In this document: positions 21,430-28,673 of the stretch, piece after piece
Numbering within the stretch: the first letter of the stretch is position 1
How the letters are laid out: every line of letters starts with the position of its first letter
From: Gallionella sp.
Lineage (GTDB): Bacteria; Pseudomonadota; Gammaproteobacteria; Burkholderiales; Gallionellaceae
Length of the DNA stretch: 46,149 bases
Assembly: GCA_028687575.1 (NCBI GenBank)
Contig: JAQTZW010000020.1
Location: 1-46,149, forward strand
Reading direction: 5' to 3'
Notes under the pieces: model-generated
Told to the model about the DNA's origin: nothing
Database searches by the model: none
What the model saw: only the letters and a program-made list of their open reading frames with translations
Program-made: the position numbers and the translations under genes

Positions 21430-22452
21430 ATGCCGCAAGTCAAACAACAATCTGCCAGCAACTTCGCCGCCCTCTCGTTCGAGCTGGTGACGGGTGTGGA
21501 CGGCGTGACCACCGAGGCGCACCTGTTGCCGGTCGGGCCGTTCCGCGCTGTTGATGGTCGCCCGGTTGAGTGCAAGGCATGGCAACTGGATGCGGCTATC
21601 GCGGCGAAAGTGATCGCGCTGGCGGCCTCCCGGAAGAACGACATTCTGATTGACTTCGAACACCAAAGCCTGCGCTCTCGCGATAACGGCAAGCGCGCAG
21701 ATGCTGCCGGATGGATTCCACGCACGCTCGAGTGGCGCGATGGAATTGGGCTGTTCGCCGCAAATATCACGTGGGTGGGTGAGACGCAAGAGCTGATCGC
21801 ACAGAAAAGATACCGCTACATCAGCACCGTTTTTTACTACAGCTGCGACACCGGAGAGGTGCTGGAAATCGTCTCCGTCGCCCTCACCAATACCCCTGCC
21901 ATAGATGGCCTCGACCCCCTGGCCGCACTGGCCCGTGCCGCCCTTACCGATTTATCAACCCCCGCAGGAGATTCCGTAATGCCTTTGACCGAAAAAGAGA
22001 TCGCGGCGCTCACCGCCGAACACAACGCAGCAAAAACGCAGGTAGTCGCGCTCACCGCAGAGCGCGATGGGCTGACCGCCAAGGTGGCCGCCCTGACCAC
22101 CGAACGCGACGGCCTGAACACCAAGGTGGCCGACCTGTCCGCCAAGGTCGCGAGCTTTGAGAAAGAAAAGGCAGAAGCCGCCCTCGCCGCCGACAAGGCC
22201 AAGCATGGCGAGCTGCTCGCCGCCGCGCTGACAGACGGTCGGCTGACGCCGGCGCAAAAGCCCTGGGCAGAGAAGCAAAGCCTGGCTGCGCTGACCGAAT
22301 ACCTGGACGCGACCAAGCCGCTGGCGATGCTCGGCAAGCAGGCGGGCGACAAGGATGCGGCTGGCAATCACGGCCTGAACGCCGATGAGTTGGCGGTATG
22401 TGCCCGCGCCGGTCTGACGCCGGAAGAGTTCGCCAAGAGCAAGAAACCGTAG
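21430..22452 (+). CDS. Prohead protease with C-terminal scaffold (Mu I/Z-like)
   Basis: 340 aa. The N-terminal half (to about 170) is a Mu-I-type protease: EAHLLPVGPFRAVDGRP, DILIDFEHQSLRSRDNGKRADAAGWI (catalytic His), RYRYISTVFYY and VSVALTNTPAIDGL. The rest is a coiled-coil scaffold (TAEHNAAKTQVVALTAERDGL... with three TAERDGL/TTERDGL-type repeats) plus a C-terminal capsid-binding region. It shapes the prohead and then removes the scaffold. An internal ribosome site gives a separate scaffold. Confidence 0.92.
   Translation: MPQVKQQSASNFAALSFELVTGVDGVTTEAHLLPVGPFRAVDGRPVECKAWQLDAAIAAKVIALAASRKNDILIDFEHQSLRSRDNGKRADAAGWIPRTLEWRDGIGLFAANITWVGETQELIAQKRYRYISTVFYYSCDTGEVLEIVSVALTNTPAIDGLDPLAALARAALTDLSTPAGDSVMPLTEKEIAALTAEHNAAKTQVVALTAERDGLTAKVAALTTERDGLNTKVADLSAKVASFEKEKAEAALAADKAKHGELLAAALTDGRLTPAQKPWAEKQSLAALTEYLDATKPLAMLGKQAGDKDAAGNHGLNADELAVCARAGLTPEEFAKSKKP
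21979..22452 (+). CDS. Nested scaffold protein (Mu Z-like), internal in-frame start
   Basis: 157 aa in the same frame as the protease, starting at ATG 21979 with AGGAG at 21966-21970. It contains only the coiled-coil scaffold part. The same protease/scaffold nesting is known for Mu I/Z and lambda C/Nu3. Confidence 0.75.
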   Translation: MPLTEKEIAALTAEHNAAKTQVVALTAERDGLTAKVAALTTERDGLNTKVADLSAKVASFEKEKAEAALAADKAKHGELLAAALTDGRLTPAQKPWAEKQSLAALTEYLDATKPLAMLGKQAGDKDAAGNHGLNADELAVCARAGLTPEEFAKSKKP

Positions 22453-22507
22453 CGTTAAGCGCAGCCGCGCTTAGCGAATCCGATATTCACTTTAAAAGGA
22501 TCACAAC

Positions 22508-23425
22508 ATGGCTTTGAATGTTCTCACTGCGGCGCAGCTGGCCGCTATCAATACCGCGATGGTCGCCCGCTTCAACAAGGGCCTGGCCGTACAGAAGGAA
22601 GACTGGAAGCAGATCGCCAGGCTGATCTCCAGCAATGGCGCTTCCAACACCTACGCATTCCTGTCGCAGTTCCCCGCCTTCCGCGAGTGGGTCGGTGCGC
22701 GTCTGCACAAGACCGCCAGCAAGACCGCGTTCCAGGTGCTGAACCGCAAGTTCGAGAATACGCTGGATATCCCGTTAACAGACATCGAAGACGATAACTG
22801 GGGAATGTATGCCGACATCGCCGAGAGTCACGGCGTATCGGTGAACGACCTGATGAACGATCTGGTGTTCGGCAAAATCCCGCTCGGTTTCTCCGAGGTG
22901 TGCTACGACGGTCAGTTCTTCTTCGACACCGATCACCCGGTCTACCCGAACGAGGATGGTTCCGGCGTGGCCACGCTGGTCAGCAACATGCAGGCCGGTG
23001 TCGGCGAGCCGTGGGTGCTGCTGTGTACGGATCGTGCCCCGCAGCCGTTCTATTTACAGGAACGCACCAAGGCTCAGTTCATTCCCAAGACCAGTGCCGT
23101 CAACAGCGACGGCGTGTTCGAGAATGACATGGTCAGCTTCGGCGGACGCTGGCGCGGCGAGGCGGTGTTCGGCTTCTGGCAACTGGCTTTTGGCTCCAAG
23201 GCCGATCTGACCGCTGCCAATTTCGAGGCCGCGTTCAAAACGATGGAAACCCAGAAGGGGAATGGAAACCGCAAGCTGGGCATCACACCAGATCTGTTGG
23301 TTTGCGGCCCTGGCAACCGCTCAGCGGCTGAGGCGCTGCTCAAGGCGCAGAAGAATGCGGCGGGGGCGGACAACATCAACTACAACAAGGTGAAGCTGCT
23401 GGTGACCCCTTGGCTGGGCGCCTGA
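22508..23425 (+). CDS. Major capsid protein (Mu T-like)
   Basis: 305 aa, AAAGGA upstream. Typical Mu T pattern: LTAAQLAAINTAMVARFNKGL, WKQIARLISSNGASNTYAFLSQFPAFREWVG, FENTLDIPLTDIEDDNWGMYADIAESHG, GQFFFDTDHPVYPNEDGSG and the C-terminal LGITPDLLVCGPGNRSAAEALLKAQ. HK97-fold major head subunit. A hairpin follows the stop. Confidence 0.95.
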   Translation: MALNVLTAAQLAAINTAMVARFNKGLAVQKEDWKQIARLISSNGASNTYAFLSQFPAFREWVGARLHKTASKTAFQVLNRKFENTLDIPLTDIEDDNWGMYADIAESHGVSVNDLMNDLVFGKIPLGFSEVCYDGQFFFDTDHPVYPNEDGSGVATLVSNMQAGVGEPWVLLCTDRAPQPFYLQERTKAQFIPKTSAVNSDGVFENDMVSFGGRWRGEAVFGFWQLAFGSKADLTAANFEAAFKTMETQKGNGNRKLGITPDLLVCGPGNRSAAEALLKAQKNAAGADNINYNKVKLLVTPWLGA

Positions 23426-23432
23426 TCTGGTT

Positions 23433-23458
23433 CCGGCCCGCTTGCGGGGCCGGTTCTT
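23433..23458 (+). terminator. Terminator-like hairpin after the capsid gene
   Basis: CCGGCCC / GGGCCGG stem with short loop, then TTCTTT. It would reduce read-through or stabilise the capsid mRNA, giving more capsid than downstream tail products. Confidence 0.5.
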
Positions 23459-23486
23459 TGAACTGAATTAATAGGGAGTTTAAATC

Positions 23487-23909
23487 ATGGGTAATGCTGA
23501 TTTGTCGGTGTTGTACGTCCGCATCAATCTGAAGACCGGAGCGGAGCGTTTTTTCCGTGCCGGCCTGGCGTTCGATCGAGAGTGGCAGAAGGTCGAGGTG
23601 GATGCGGCTACTGCGCAACGCCTGCAAGAAGAGCAGATGCTGGAAGTCTCGGAGGGGATGCCAGCCGACTATGCCGATGTGACCGGCGCAGCCGCGCCGT
23701 CTGTGCCTGGCGCGCCCATCGCACCGACCGATCCGGCGGAGCGGATGGCGGAGATCATGCGCGTTATCGCCAATCTGGACGGGGCCGCATCGCTGTACAC
23801 CGCTGGCGGGGCGCCGAAAACCTCTGTTATCGAGGCCGCCACCGGCTGGCCGGTGTCGGCCATCGAGCGCGATGCGGCATGGGCCGAGTTTAATAAGGCG
23901 GCTCAGTAA
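23487..23909 (+). CDS. Phage protein, FluMu HI1506-like
   Basis: 140 aa with AGGGAG upstream. N-terminal domain (LYVRINLKTGAERFFRAGLAFDREWQKVEVDAATAQRLQEEQMLEV) matches the Mu-like prophage FluMu N-terminal domain, and the C-terminus is a small helical domain (KTSVIEAATGWPVSAIERDAAWAEF). It lies between capsid and gp36, the same place as in FluMu. Role unknown. Confidence 0.8.
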   Translation: MGNADLSVLYVRINLKTGAERFFRAGLAFDREWQKVEVDAATAQRLQEEQMLEVSEGMPADYADVTGAAAPSVPGAPIAPTDPAERMAEIMRVIANLDGAASLYTAGGAPKTSVIEAATGWPVSAIERDAAWAEFNKAAQ

Positions 23910-24400
23910 TGGCCTTCGCCACCCGCTCCGACCTGTTGGCGCGCAGCAATGCGCGTCGGCTGATGCAGTTGGCGGTTCCTGCCGATGTGCAGATGCCGCC
24001 GGATGAGGCTTTGCGGGTGGCGATCTCCAGCGGCGATCTGTCGGCACTGTCCAATCAGGATCAGGCATCTGTCACGCTGGCGCTGTCGGCCATTGATGGG
24101 GTGTTGGCGGATGCGGCGGAGCTGCTGGTGAGCTACCGCATCCCGGCGACGGCCTCCAGCCCGCTGATCGCCCGTCTATGCTCGACCATCGCGCTGTATT
24201 ACCTGCAAGGTGCCGAGCGTATGACCGATGAGGTCAAGGTCGCTTATGAGGGCGCGATCGCCACGCTCAAATCTCATGCACGCGGCGATCTCAATCTGTT
24301 GCCGGTGACGGTGGCTGAAGCGGCCTTGCCGGAAGGCCAGGTGCTCTTTTCCAGTTCGCCGCGACGGTATGGCCCGACGGTCGCGGCGGGAGACTGGTGA
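23909..24400 (+). CDS. DUF1320 protein (Mu gp36-like)
   Basis: 163 aa; its ATG overlaps the previous stop. The DUF1320 layout is clear: FATRSDLLARSNARRLMQLA, LSALSNQDQASVTLALSAIDGVLADAAELLVSYR, PLIARLCSTIALYYL. It is thought to act at the head-tail connection. Confidence 0.9.
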   Translation: MAFATRSDLLARSNARRLMQLAVPADVQMPPDEALRVAISSGDLSALSNQDQASVTLALSAIDGVLADAAELLVSYRIPATASSPLIARLCSTIALYYLQGAERMTDEVKVAYEGAIATLKSHARGDLNLLPVTVAEAALPEGQVLFSSSPRRYGPTVAAGDW

Positions 24401-24882
24401 TGATCTCGCTAAAGCCCATCATCGTGATGCTTTCCGACAAGCCCGTTTGGTTCGAGGGGTTGTGGTTCCGCCGGGTAGACGGTGCGGCGGCCTACGCCCA
24501 GGTGCGCCCGGAAGCTTTGCCACTGCCTGCCGCCTGGGTGGTGCGCAGCGCAGATAAGGGTGAGCCGATCGGTGAGCGCCTGGATAGGGATGTGCCGGAG
24601 TTCGATGTGGTGATCGCCATAGAGAATGCCCGCAGTCATGTGCCGGGAGATACCGACGAGCAGTTGCTCAAGTACCGGCAAGCGGTGTACCGCTTGCTGC
24701 GCGGCGAACAGGGCGCGCCGGACACGCGCCCGATCGAGTGGCGCGGTGGCCACGTGATCGAGTACACCGACGGCGACCTGTACTGGGCCGACCGTTACAG
24801 TTTTGAAGGCCTTTTCAACAATTACCTGTCTGACCAGACACCCTTTGACCAATTAATCCGAACCGGAGGCGCATTACTATGA
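24400..24882 (+). CDS. DUF1834-like tail terminator (Mu gp37 position)
   Basis: 160 aa from ATG 24400, overlapping the gp36 stop (TGATG). Central FDVVIAIENARSHVPGDTDEQLLKYRQAVYRLLRGEQ and end YWADRYSFEGLFNNYLSDQ suggest a tail-terminator fold. By order (gp36, this, sheath) it replaces Mu gp37. Family assignment is from position and general pattern. Confidence 0.7.
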   Translation: MISLKPIIVMLSDKPVWFEGLWFRRVDGAAAYAQVRPEALPLPAAWVVRSADKGEPIGERLDRDVPEFDVVIAIENARSHVPGDTDEQLLKYRQAVYRLLRGEQGAPDTRPIEWRGGHVIEYTDGDLYWADRYSFEGLFNNYLSDQTPFDQLIRTGGALL

Positions 24883-26339
24883 TTTCGATCCCTCAACTCC
24901 CCCAGGCGCTGCGATACCCTGGTGCCTACATCGTCGTGGACGGCTCGCAGGCCGGCCTGGGCGGCGACATCCCTGCCGTGTTGCTGGTCGGCCAGAAGCT
25001 GGCCGCCGGCACGGCGGCGGCGGGTGAGATCACTCGGCTGGCAGGCGTACAGGATGCCGTCACCAAGGCAGGTGCAGGTTCGATGCTGGCACAGATGGCC
25101 GCGCGCTATCGTGCCGTGGATCCGGCGCTCGATCTGTACATGCTGCCCTATGCCGATCTGGTAGCGGGTGTCGCGGCCAGCGCTGCGCTGACTGTCACGG
25201 CAGCGCCTACTGCCAACGGTGTGCTGGCGCTGTATGTCGCCGGTCGCTTGGTCAATGTGGGTGTCGCTGCCGGACAGGCCGTTGCGGCTGTGGCTACGGC
25301 GATCGCTGCCGCGATCACCGCCGCCGGCGCAGATATTCCTGTGACGGCAGTGGCGGCAGCTGGGGTGGTCACGCTCACCGCCCGACACAAAGGCACCTGC
25401 GGAAATGCCATTGATGTGCGCCTGAACCTGTACGGCGAGACAACCCCTGCCGGACTGGGTGTGACGCTGGCGGCAATGGCCGGTGGTGCGGGTGACCCGT
25501 TGCCGGGCGATCTGGCAGCCATCCTCGGCCAGCGCTGGTATCGCTACGTGGCACTGGGCATCAACGACGCGGCCACGCTGGCTGCCTGGCATACCGAGAG
25601 CCAGCGGCGTTACCTGCCGCCGATCCAGGCCGGGTTCCGCGCCTTTACCGCCCATCGCGGAGATTTTGCGGCGGCCTCGGCATTCGGCCTTACCAAGAAC
25701 TACGAACACATCTCCGACCTCAGTCTGGAGCTGAACCCGACCTCCACCTGGGAAGCCGCTGCCATCGTTTGTGCCGCTGCTGCGCCGCGCCTGGCGAATA
25801 GCCCGGTGGAATCGCTGGAGGGAACCCCGCTGCCCGGCATGATCGGCGTGAGCTACCACGACTGGACCAACTCGAACAGCCTGCTGTTCAAGGGGATGAG
25901 CCTGCTGCAAGTGGCCAAGGATGGTTCGTGCAGCATCAAGCGGCTGATCTCGATGTATCAGTTCCGCCCTGATGGCTCTGCTGACGATGCCTTCCTGGAT
26001 ATCAATGTGGCAGAAGTCATGGAGCGCATTCGCTACGAGCAGCGGATCGGCGCGATCCAGCGCTTCACCGGCACGGCGGCGGCCAAGAGCAACGAGGGGT
26101 ATCGCCCCGGCCTTCGTATCACCACGGTGGACGATGTGCGCGCCTACTTGCTCAGTACCTATAAACACCGCCTGATGCAGGAATTCGGCTGGGTGCAGAA
26201 CTACGACTACTACAAGGTCAATCTGATCGTCGAGCAAGACCCACTCAACCCGAGCCGGTTCAACTTCGCCGACCAGCCGGTGCTGTTGTCGCCGTACTAC
26301 ATCCTAGCGGGTGTAGGGCAGTTCCGAAAAGCGGTTTAA
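24879..26339 (+). CDS. Contractile tail sheath protein (Mu L-like)
   Basis: 486 aa, GGAGG upstream; overlaps the previous stop. N-terminus PGAYIVVDGSQAGLGG, a middle beta-rich Ala/Val region (about 100-200), then YRYVALGINDAATLAAW, FRAFTAHRGDFAAASAFGLTKNYEHIS, NPTSTWEAAAIVCAAAA, and a C-terminal core with DPLNPSRFNFADQPVLLSPYYILAGVGQF. This fits Mu-type sheath, so the virion is a contractile myovirus. Confidence 0.93.
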   Translation: MISIPQLPQALRYPGAYIVVDGSQAGLGGDIPAVLLVGQKLAAGTAAAGEITRLAGVQDAVTKAGAGSMLAQMAARYRAVDPALDLYMLPYADLVAGVAASAALTVTAAPTANGVLALYVAGRLVNVGVAAGQAVAAVATAIAAAITAAGADIPVTAVAAAGVVTLTARHKGTCGNAIDVRLNLYGETTPAGLGVTLAAMAGGAGDPLPGDLAAILGQRWYRYVALGINDAATLAAWHTESQRRYLPPIQAGFRAFTAHRGDFAAASAFGLTKNYEHISDLSLELNPTSTWEAAAIVCAAAAPRLANSPVESLEGTPLPGMIGVSYHDWTNSNSLLFKGMSLLQVAKDGSCSIKRLISMYQFRPDGSADDAFLDINVAEVMERIRYEQRIGAIQRFTGTAAAKSNEGYRPGLRITTVDDVRAYLLSTYKHRLMQEFGWVQNYDYYKVNLIVEQDPLNPSRFNFADQPVLLSPYYILAGVGQFRKAV

Positions 26340-26481
26340 GCAATGCTGAGAGAGCGATGAGAGCGGTGGAAATCATGATCTGCAAGGTGCGATTGGCGCT
26401 GGTCTGCCTGCGCGGACATGATGGAAACCGCTTGAGCCACACGGAAACAGCGTCTAGGGCATGTCCGAATACATGATTGCG

Positions 26482-26521
26482 CCTTTCCGCCCCCTCCCTT
26501 TCTGGAGGGGGATAGGAAAGG
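26482..26521 (+). promoter_or_regulatory. Long GC-rich hairpin between sheath and tube genes
   Basis: CCTTTCC + CCCCCTCC pair GGAGGGGG + GGAAAGG around CTTTCT (15 pairs, small internal loop). It lies in a 212-bp gap (26340-26551) without a convincing gene. There is no T-run, so mRNA processing or stabilising is more likely than termination. Confidence 0.55.
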
Positions 26522-26551
26522 GTAATTAAACTAGATTTGAAAGGGATTAAA

Positions 26552-26914
26552 ATGGCGCAGTTGAATAACATTCGCACCGTCTCGGTGCCCTCGATCGGTA
26601 AGCTGCCTCTGGCAGAAAAACCCGGCAGTTTTACCCCCAGCGGCATCAAGCGCGAGCACAAGGCGGGCCGGCTGGCCGAGGATGGCGGCTATACCGAGAC
26701 CGGCGTGCCGGCCAAACTGGAGCTGTCCATCAATCTGGCAGGCGGCGTGGATGTGACGGCATTCAATGCCATCAGGGATGAAGATGTCACCGTGCGGCTG
26801 GCAGATGGCCGGGTGCACCTGATGAGCCGGGCATTTGTCACCGAGCCGATACAGGTGGGCGATGGGGAGAGCAAGCTCACCATCATGGCCAATACATCCG
26901 AGCAGATCGCCTGA
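26552..26914 (+). CDS. Tail tube protein (Mu M-like)
   Basis: 120 aa from ATG 26552 (GAAAGGGA upstream). Conserved stretches LNNIRTVSVPSIGKLPLAEKPGSFTPSGIKREHKAG, DGGYTETGVPAKLELSINL and VRLADGRVHLMSRAFVTEPIQVGDGESKLTI match Mu M tubes. It builds the inner tube around which the sheath contracts. Confidence 0.93.
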   Translation: MAQLNNIRTVSVPSIGKLPLAEKPGSFTPSGIKREHKAGRLAEDGGYTETGVPAKLELSINLAGGVDVTAFNAIRDEDVTVRLADGRVHLMSRAFVTEPIQVGDGESKLTIMANTSEQIA

Positions 26915-26915
26915 C

Positions 26916-28010
26916 ATGATCACGCCCTATAGAAATCAGACCGGCGGCCATGACCGCTATGACGCCAGCGGGGCACAGCAGATCACCTCGCTGGTGACCG
27001 CGTTCCGGGACGACTTCCCTGGGAACACGATGAATGCAGGCAACTGGGCTGCCACGACGGGCAGCGGGCAAGACATCGTGGTGGCGGGCAGCGAACTGTC
27101 CATCAACGCAGGGGTCGTGCCCAATAGCCAGACTACGGTGATGGGGAAGATACCGTTCACCGTGCCGTTCCGCGTGTGGTTCATCTACCGCCTGTCGCAG
27201 CGTATCGCCAATCAGCAATTCTATCTTGAGGTGGTGGATGCCAGCGGCACGATGGCCGCGCAGTACTTGCTTGATGGCACTTATGCCTATACCGCTAAAT
27301 ACGATGCGATCAACGGCGCGGTGTCACCTGGCGCGACCGTTGCAGCGGTGCCGGTCACAAGTGCGGACAGCATTCTCGAGATCCAGTTGTTCCCAGACGA
27401 GTGCTGGTTCAGTACGCGGGCGGTGGATAGCGCATCCAGTCGAGGGCTGCTGGGTGTGCGCACTCGAAATATTCCGGACCCGAACACCGAATATTATTTG
27501 CGCATCCGCGCCGTCAACGGCGCGATCGCGCCGGCATCCAATACCACCCTGACGCTGGGTGCGGTGTGCGCACAGGATATAAGCGAGTTATCGGTCGAAG
27601 TTGTGGGCGGTCAGGGCGGCACGTCTCAAGCGCAGGCCATCCCGATTTTCGCATCTGGCGGCGAGGTTTCGGTCACGGCCAATCTGGCGGGCAGATTCTA
27701 TGCTGACACGGCCACGCCGCTGGCGGCTGGCGCGACCTTCACCGGCACGTCGCGCTGGGTCGGTTATGGCAATCCAGCAACATTGAAGGGGTACTACGCC
27801 AACGTGTACGCCGATCAGCCTGGCACACTTTTCATCGAGATGAGCAACAATAACTCGACGTGGCGGCAGGCGAAGAAGATCGCCGTGCTGGCCGGCGATA
27901 GCGCAGAGCTATATGTGATGATCACCGCTCAATACTACCGCGCGCGCTTTGTGAACGGCGCAACGGCGCAGACTGCATTCATGCTTAATACTTTGACGGA
28001 AGGTGCTTGA
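26916..28010 (+). CDS. Large beta-rich virion protein, unknown; possible carbohydrate-binding fold
   Basis: 364 aa from ATG 26916, immediately after the tube stop. An N-terminal module (about 15-230) has the look of a concanavalin-type jelly roll (DDFPGNTMNAGNWAATTGSG, GKIPFTVPFRVWFIYRL, FYLEVVDASGTMAAQYLL, EYYLRIRAV). A second module (about 255-364) is Gly/Thr/Ala-rich beta. No signal peptide. Mu has no gene here between tube and tail chaperone, so it may decorate the tail surface. No homologue recognised with certainty. Confidence 0.75.
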   Translation: MITPYRNQTGGHDRYDASGAQQITSLVTAFRDDFPGNTMNAGNWAATTGSGQDIVVAGSELSINAGVVPNSQTTVMGKIPFTVPFRVWFIYRLSQRIANQQFYLEVVDASGTMAAQYLLDGTYAYTAKYDAINGAVSPGATVAAVPVTSADSILEIQLFPDECWFSTRAVDSASSRGLLGVRTRNIPDPNTEYYLRIRAVNGAIAPASNTTLTLGAVCAQDISELSVEVVGGQGGTSQAQAIPIFASGGEVSVTANLAGRFYADTATPLAAGATFTGTSRWVGYGNPATLKGYYANVYADQPGTLFIEMSNNNSTWRQAKKIAVLAGDSAELYVMITAQYYRARFVNGATAQTAFMLNTLTEGA

Positions 28011-28012
28011 TC

Positions 28013-28174
28013 ATGGCATTCACCCCCCCTTTATATAATCCCGCTATCGCGCACATCACCGATGGCGCTGGCAATGTATTCCAGGTGCTCAACGCCGCCG
28101 GCGATGACTGGGACGAAGCTGCGACCGTCGCCCAGCAGACTCAATTTTATGCCCAACAAGGAACGACTATATGA
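28013..28174 (+). CDS. Small phage protein, function unknown
   Basis: 53 aa from ATG 28013, two bases after the previous stop, and overlapping the next ATG by 4 nt. Ending with DDWDEAATVAQQTQFYAQQGTTI. Tight spacing supports it. It may be a companion of the upstream virion protein. Confidence 0.6.
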   Translation: MAFTPPLYNPAIAHITDGAGNVFQVLNAAGDDWDEAATVAQQTQFYAQQGTTI

Positions 28175-28437
28175 AACTTGCATTAAAACACCCGCTGGCC
28201 GTGGGTAAAACGACGATCGAGGAACTGACGTTCCGCGACTATGCCACCGCCGAAGACCTGCTCGCCTTCGATGAGCGCGGTGCGAATCAGCAGACCATCA
28301 AGCTGATCGCCAATCTCACCGGCAGCGATGAAGCCATCATCAGGCGTCTGCATGTGGCGGATTACCGTGCCGCCGACAAGATCGCATCCGACCTGATCAA
28401 GTCGGAGGCCGACGAAAAAAACGCCAGCGAGTCCTGA
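28171..28437 (+). CDS. Tail assembly chaperone (Mu gp41-like), zero-frame product
   Basis: 88 aa: LKHPLAVGKTTIEELTFRDYATAEDLLAFDERG...TIKLIANLTGSDEAIIRRLHVADYRAADKIA. It matches the gp41/tail-assembly (E) family that coats the tape measure before tube polymerisation. The slippery A AAA AAC near its end allows a longer fusion product. Confidence 0.9.
   Translation: MKLALKHPLAVGKTTIEELTFRDYATAEDLLAFDERGANQQTIKLIANLTGSDEAIIRRLHVADYRAADKIASDLIKSEADEKNASES
28416..28422 (+). promoter_or_regulatory. Programmed -1 frameshift site A AAA AAC
   Basis: Zero-frame codons GAA AAA AAC contain the X XXY YYZ heptamer. After a -1 slip the next codon is CGC at 28422, and translation goes on through a well-formed 46-codon extension. 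Confidence 0.85.
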
Positions 28438-28562
28438 CCGCCTGCGCACTGGTAGCACGGGGGCTGCATCAGGACTTGCGCTATGTGAAGTCGTTGCCGC
28501 TGGCTGAGTTGTTTGTCTGGGCACAGGTGGCTGCCAGTATGGAAGGGATTAAATTTGCATGA
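28422..28562 (+). CDS. Frameshift extension of the tail chaperone (Mu gp42-like)
   Basis: No start of its own is needed: the -1 frame continues RQRVLTACALVARGLHQDLRYVKSLPLAELFVWAQVAASMEGIKFA then TGA, joined after codon AAC. This is the usual G/GT-type tail chaperone extension that touches the tail tube. The complete fusion would be join(28171..28422, 28422..28562). Confidence 0.85.
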   Translation, partial: RQRVLTACALVARGLHQDLRYVKSLPLAELFVWAQVAASMEGIKFA

Positions 28563-28601
28563 AACGGGGGCGGCCAATGGTCGCCCTTGTTGCGTCTGGC
28601 T

Positions 28602-28613
28602 GGAAAGATTTCC
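28602..28613 (+). promoter_or_regulatory. Late-promoter palindrome 3 (tape-measure/tail operon)
   Basis: GGAAA-GA-TTTCC, 66 bp upstream of the tape-measure ATG. GCGTAAGCTCCGG follows at 24 bp past TTTCC, as at site 1. It is in the non-coding gap 28563-28673. Confidence 0.6.
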
Positions 28614-28644
28614 CGCCTGACTATGCCTTCCGCGCGCGCGTAAG

Positions 28645-28666
28645 CTCCGGTGTAAATCCACTGGAG
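28645..28666 (+). promoter_or_regulatory. Leader hairpin holding the tape-measure ribosome-binding site
   Basis: CTCCGGTG (28645-28652) pairs CACTGGAG (28659-28666) with one G-U pair and loop TAAATC. GGAG at the end of the 3' arm is the ribosome site of ATG 28674. Confidence 0.65.
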
Positions 28667-28673
28667 TATTTTC

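Noticed and set aside
26357..26476. 39-codon ORF in the sheath-tube gap
   Set aside because: Weak ribosome site, basic low-quality sequence and no overlap with neighbours, in contrast to the rest of the operon; treated as non-coding.
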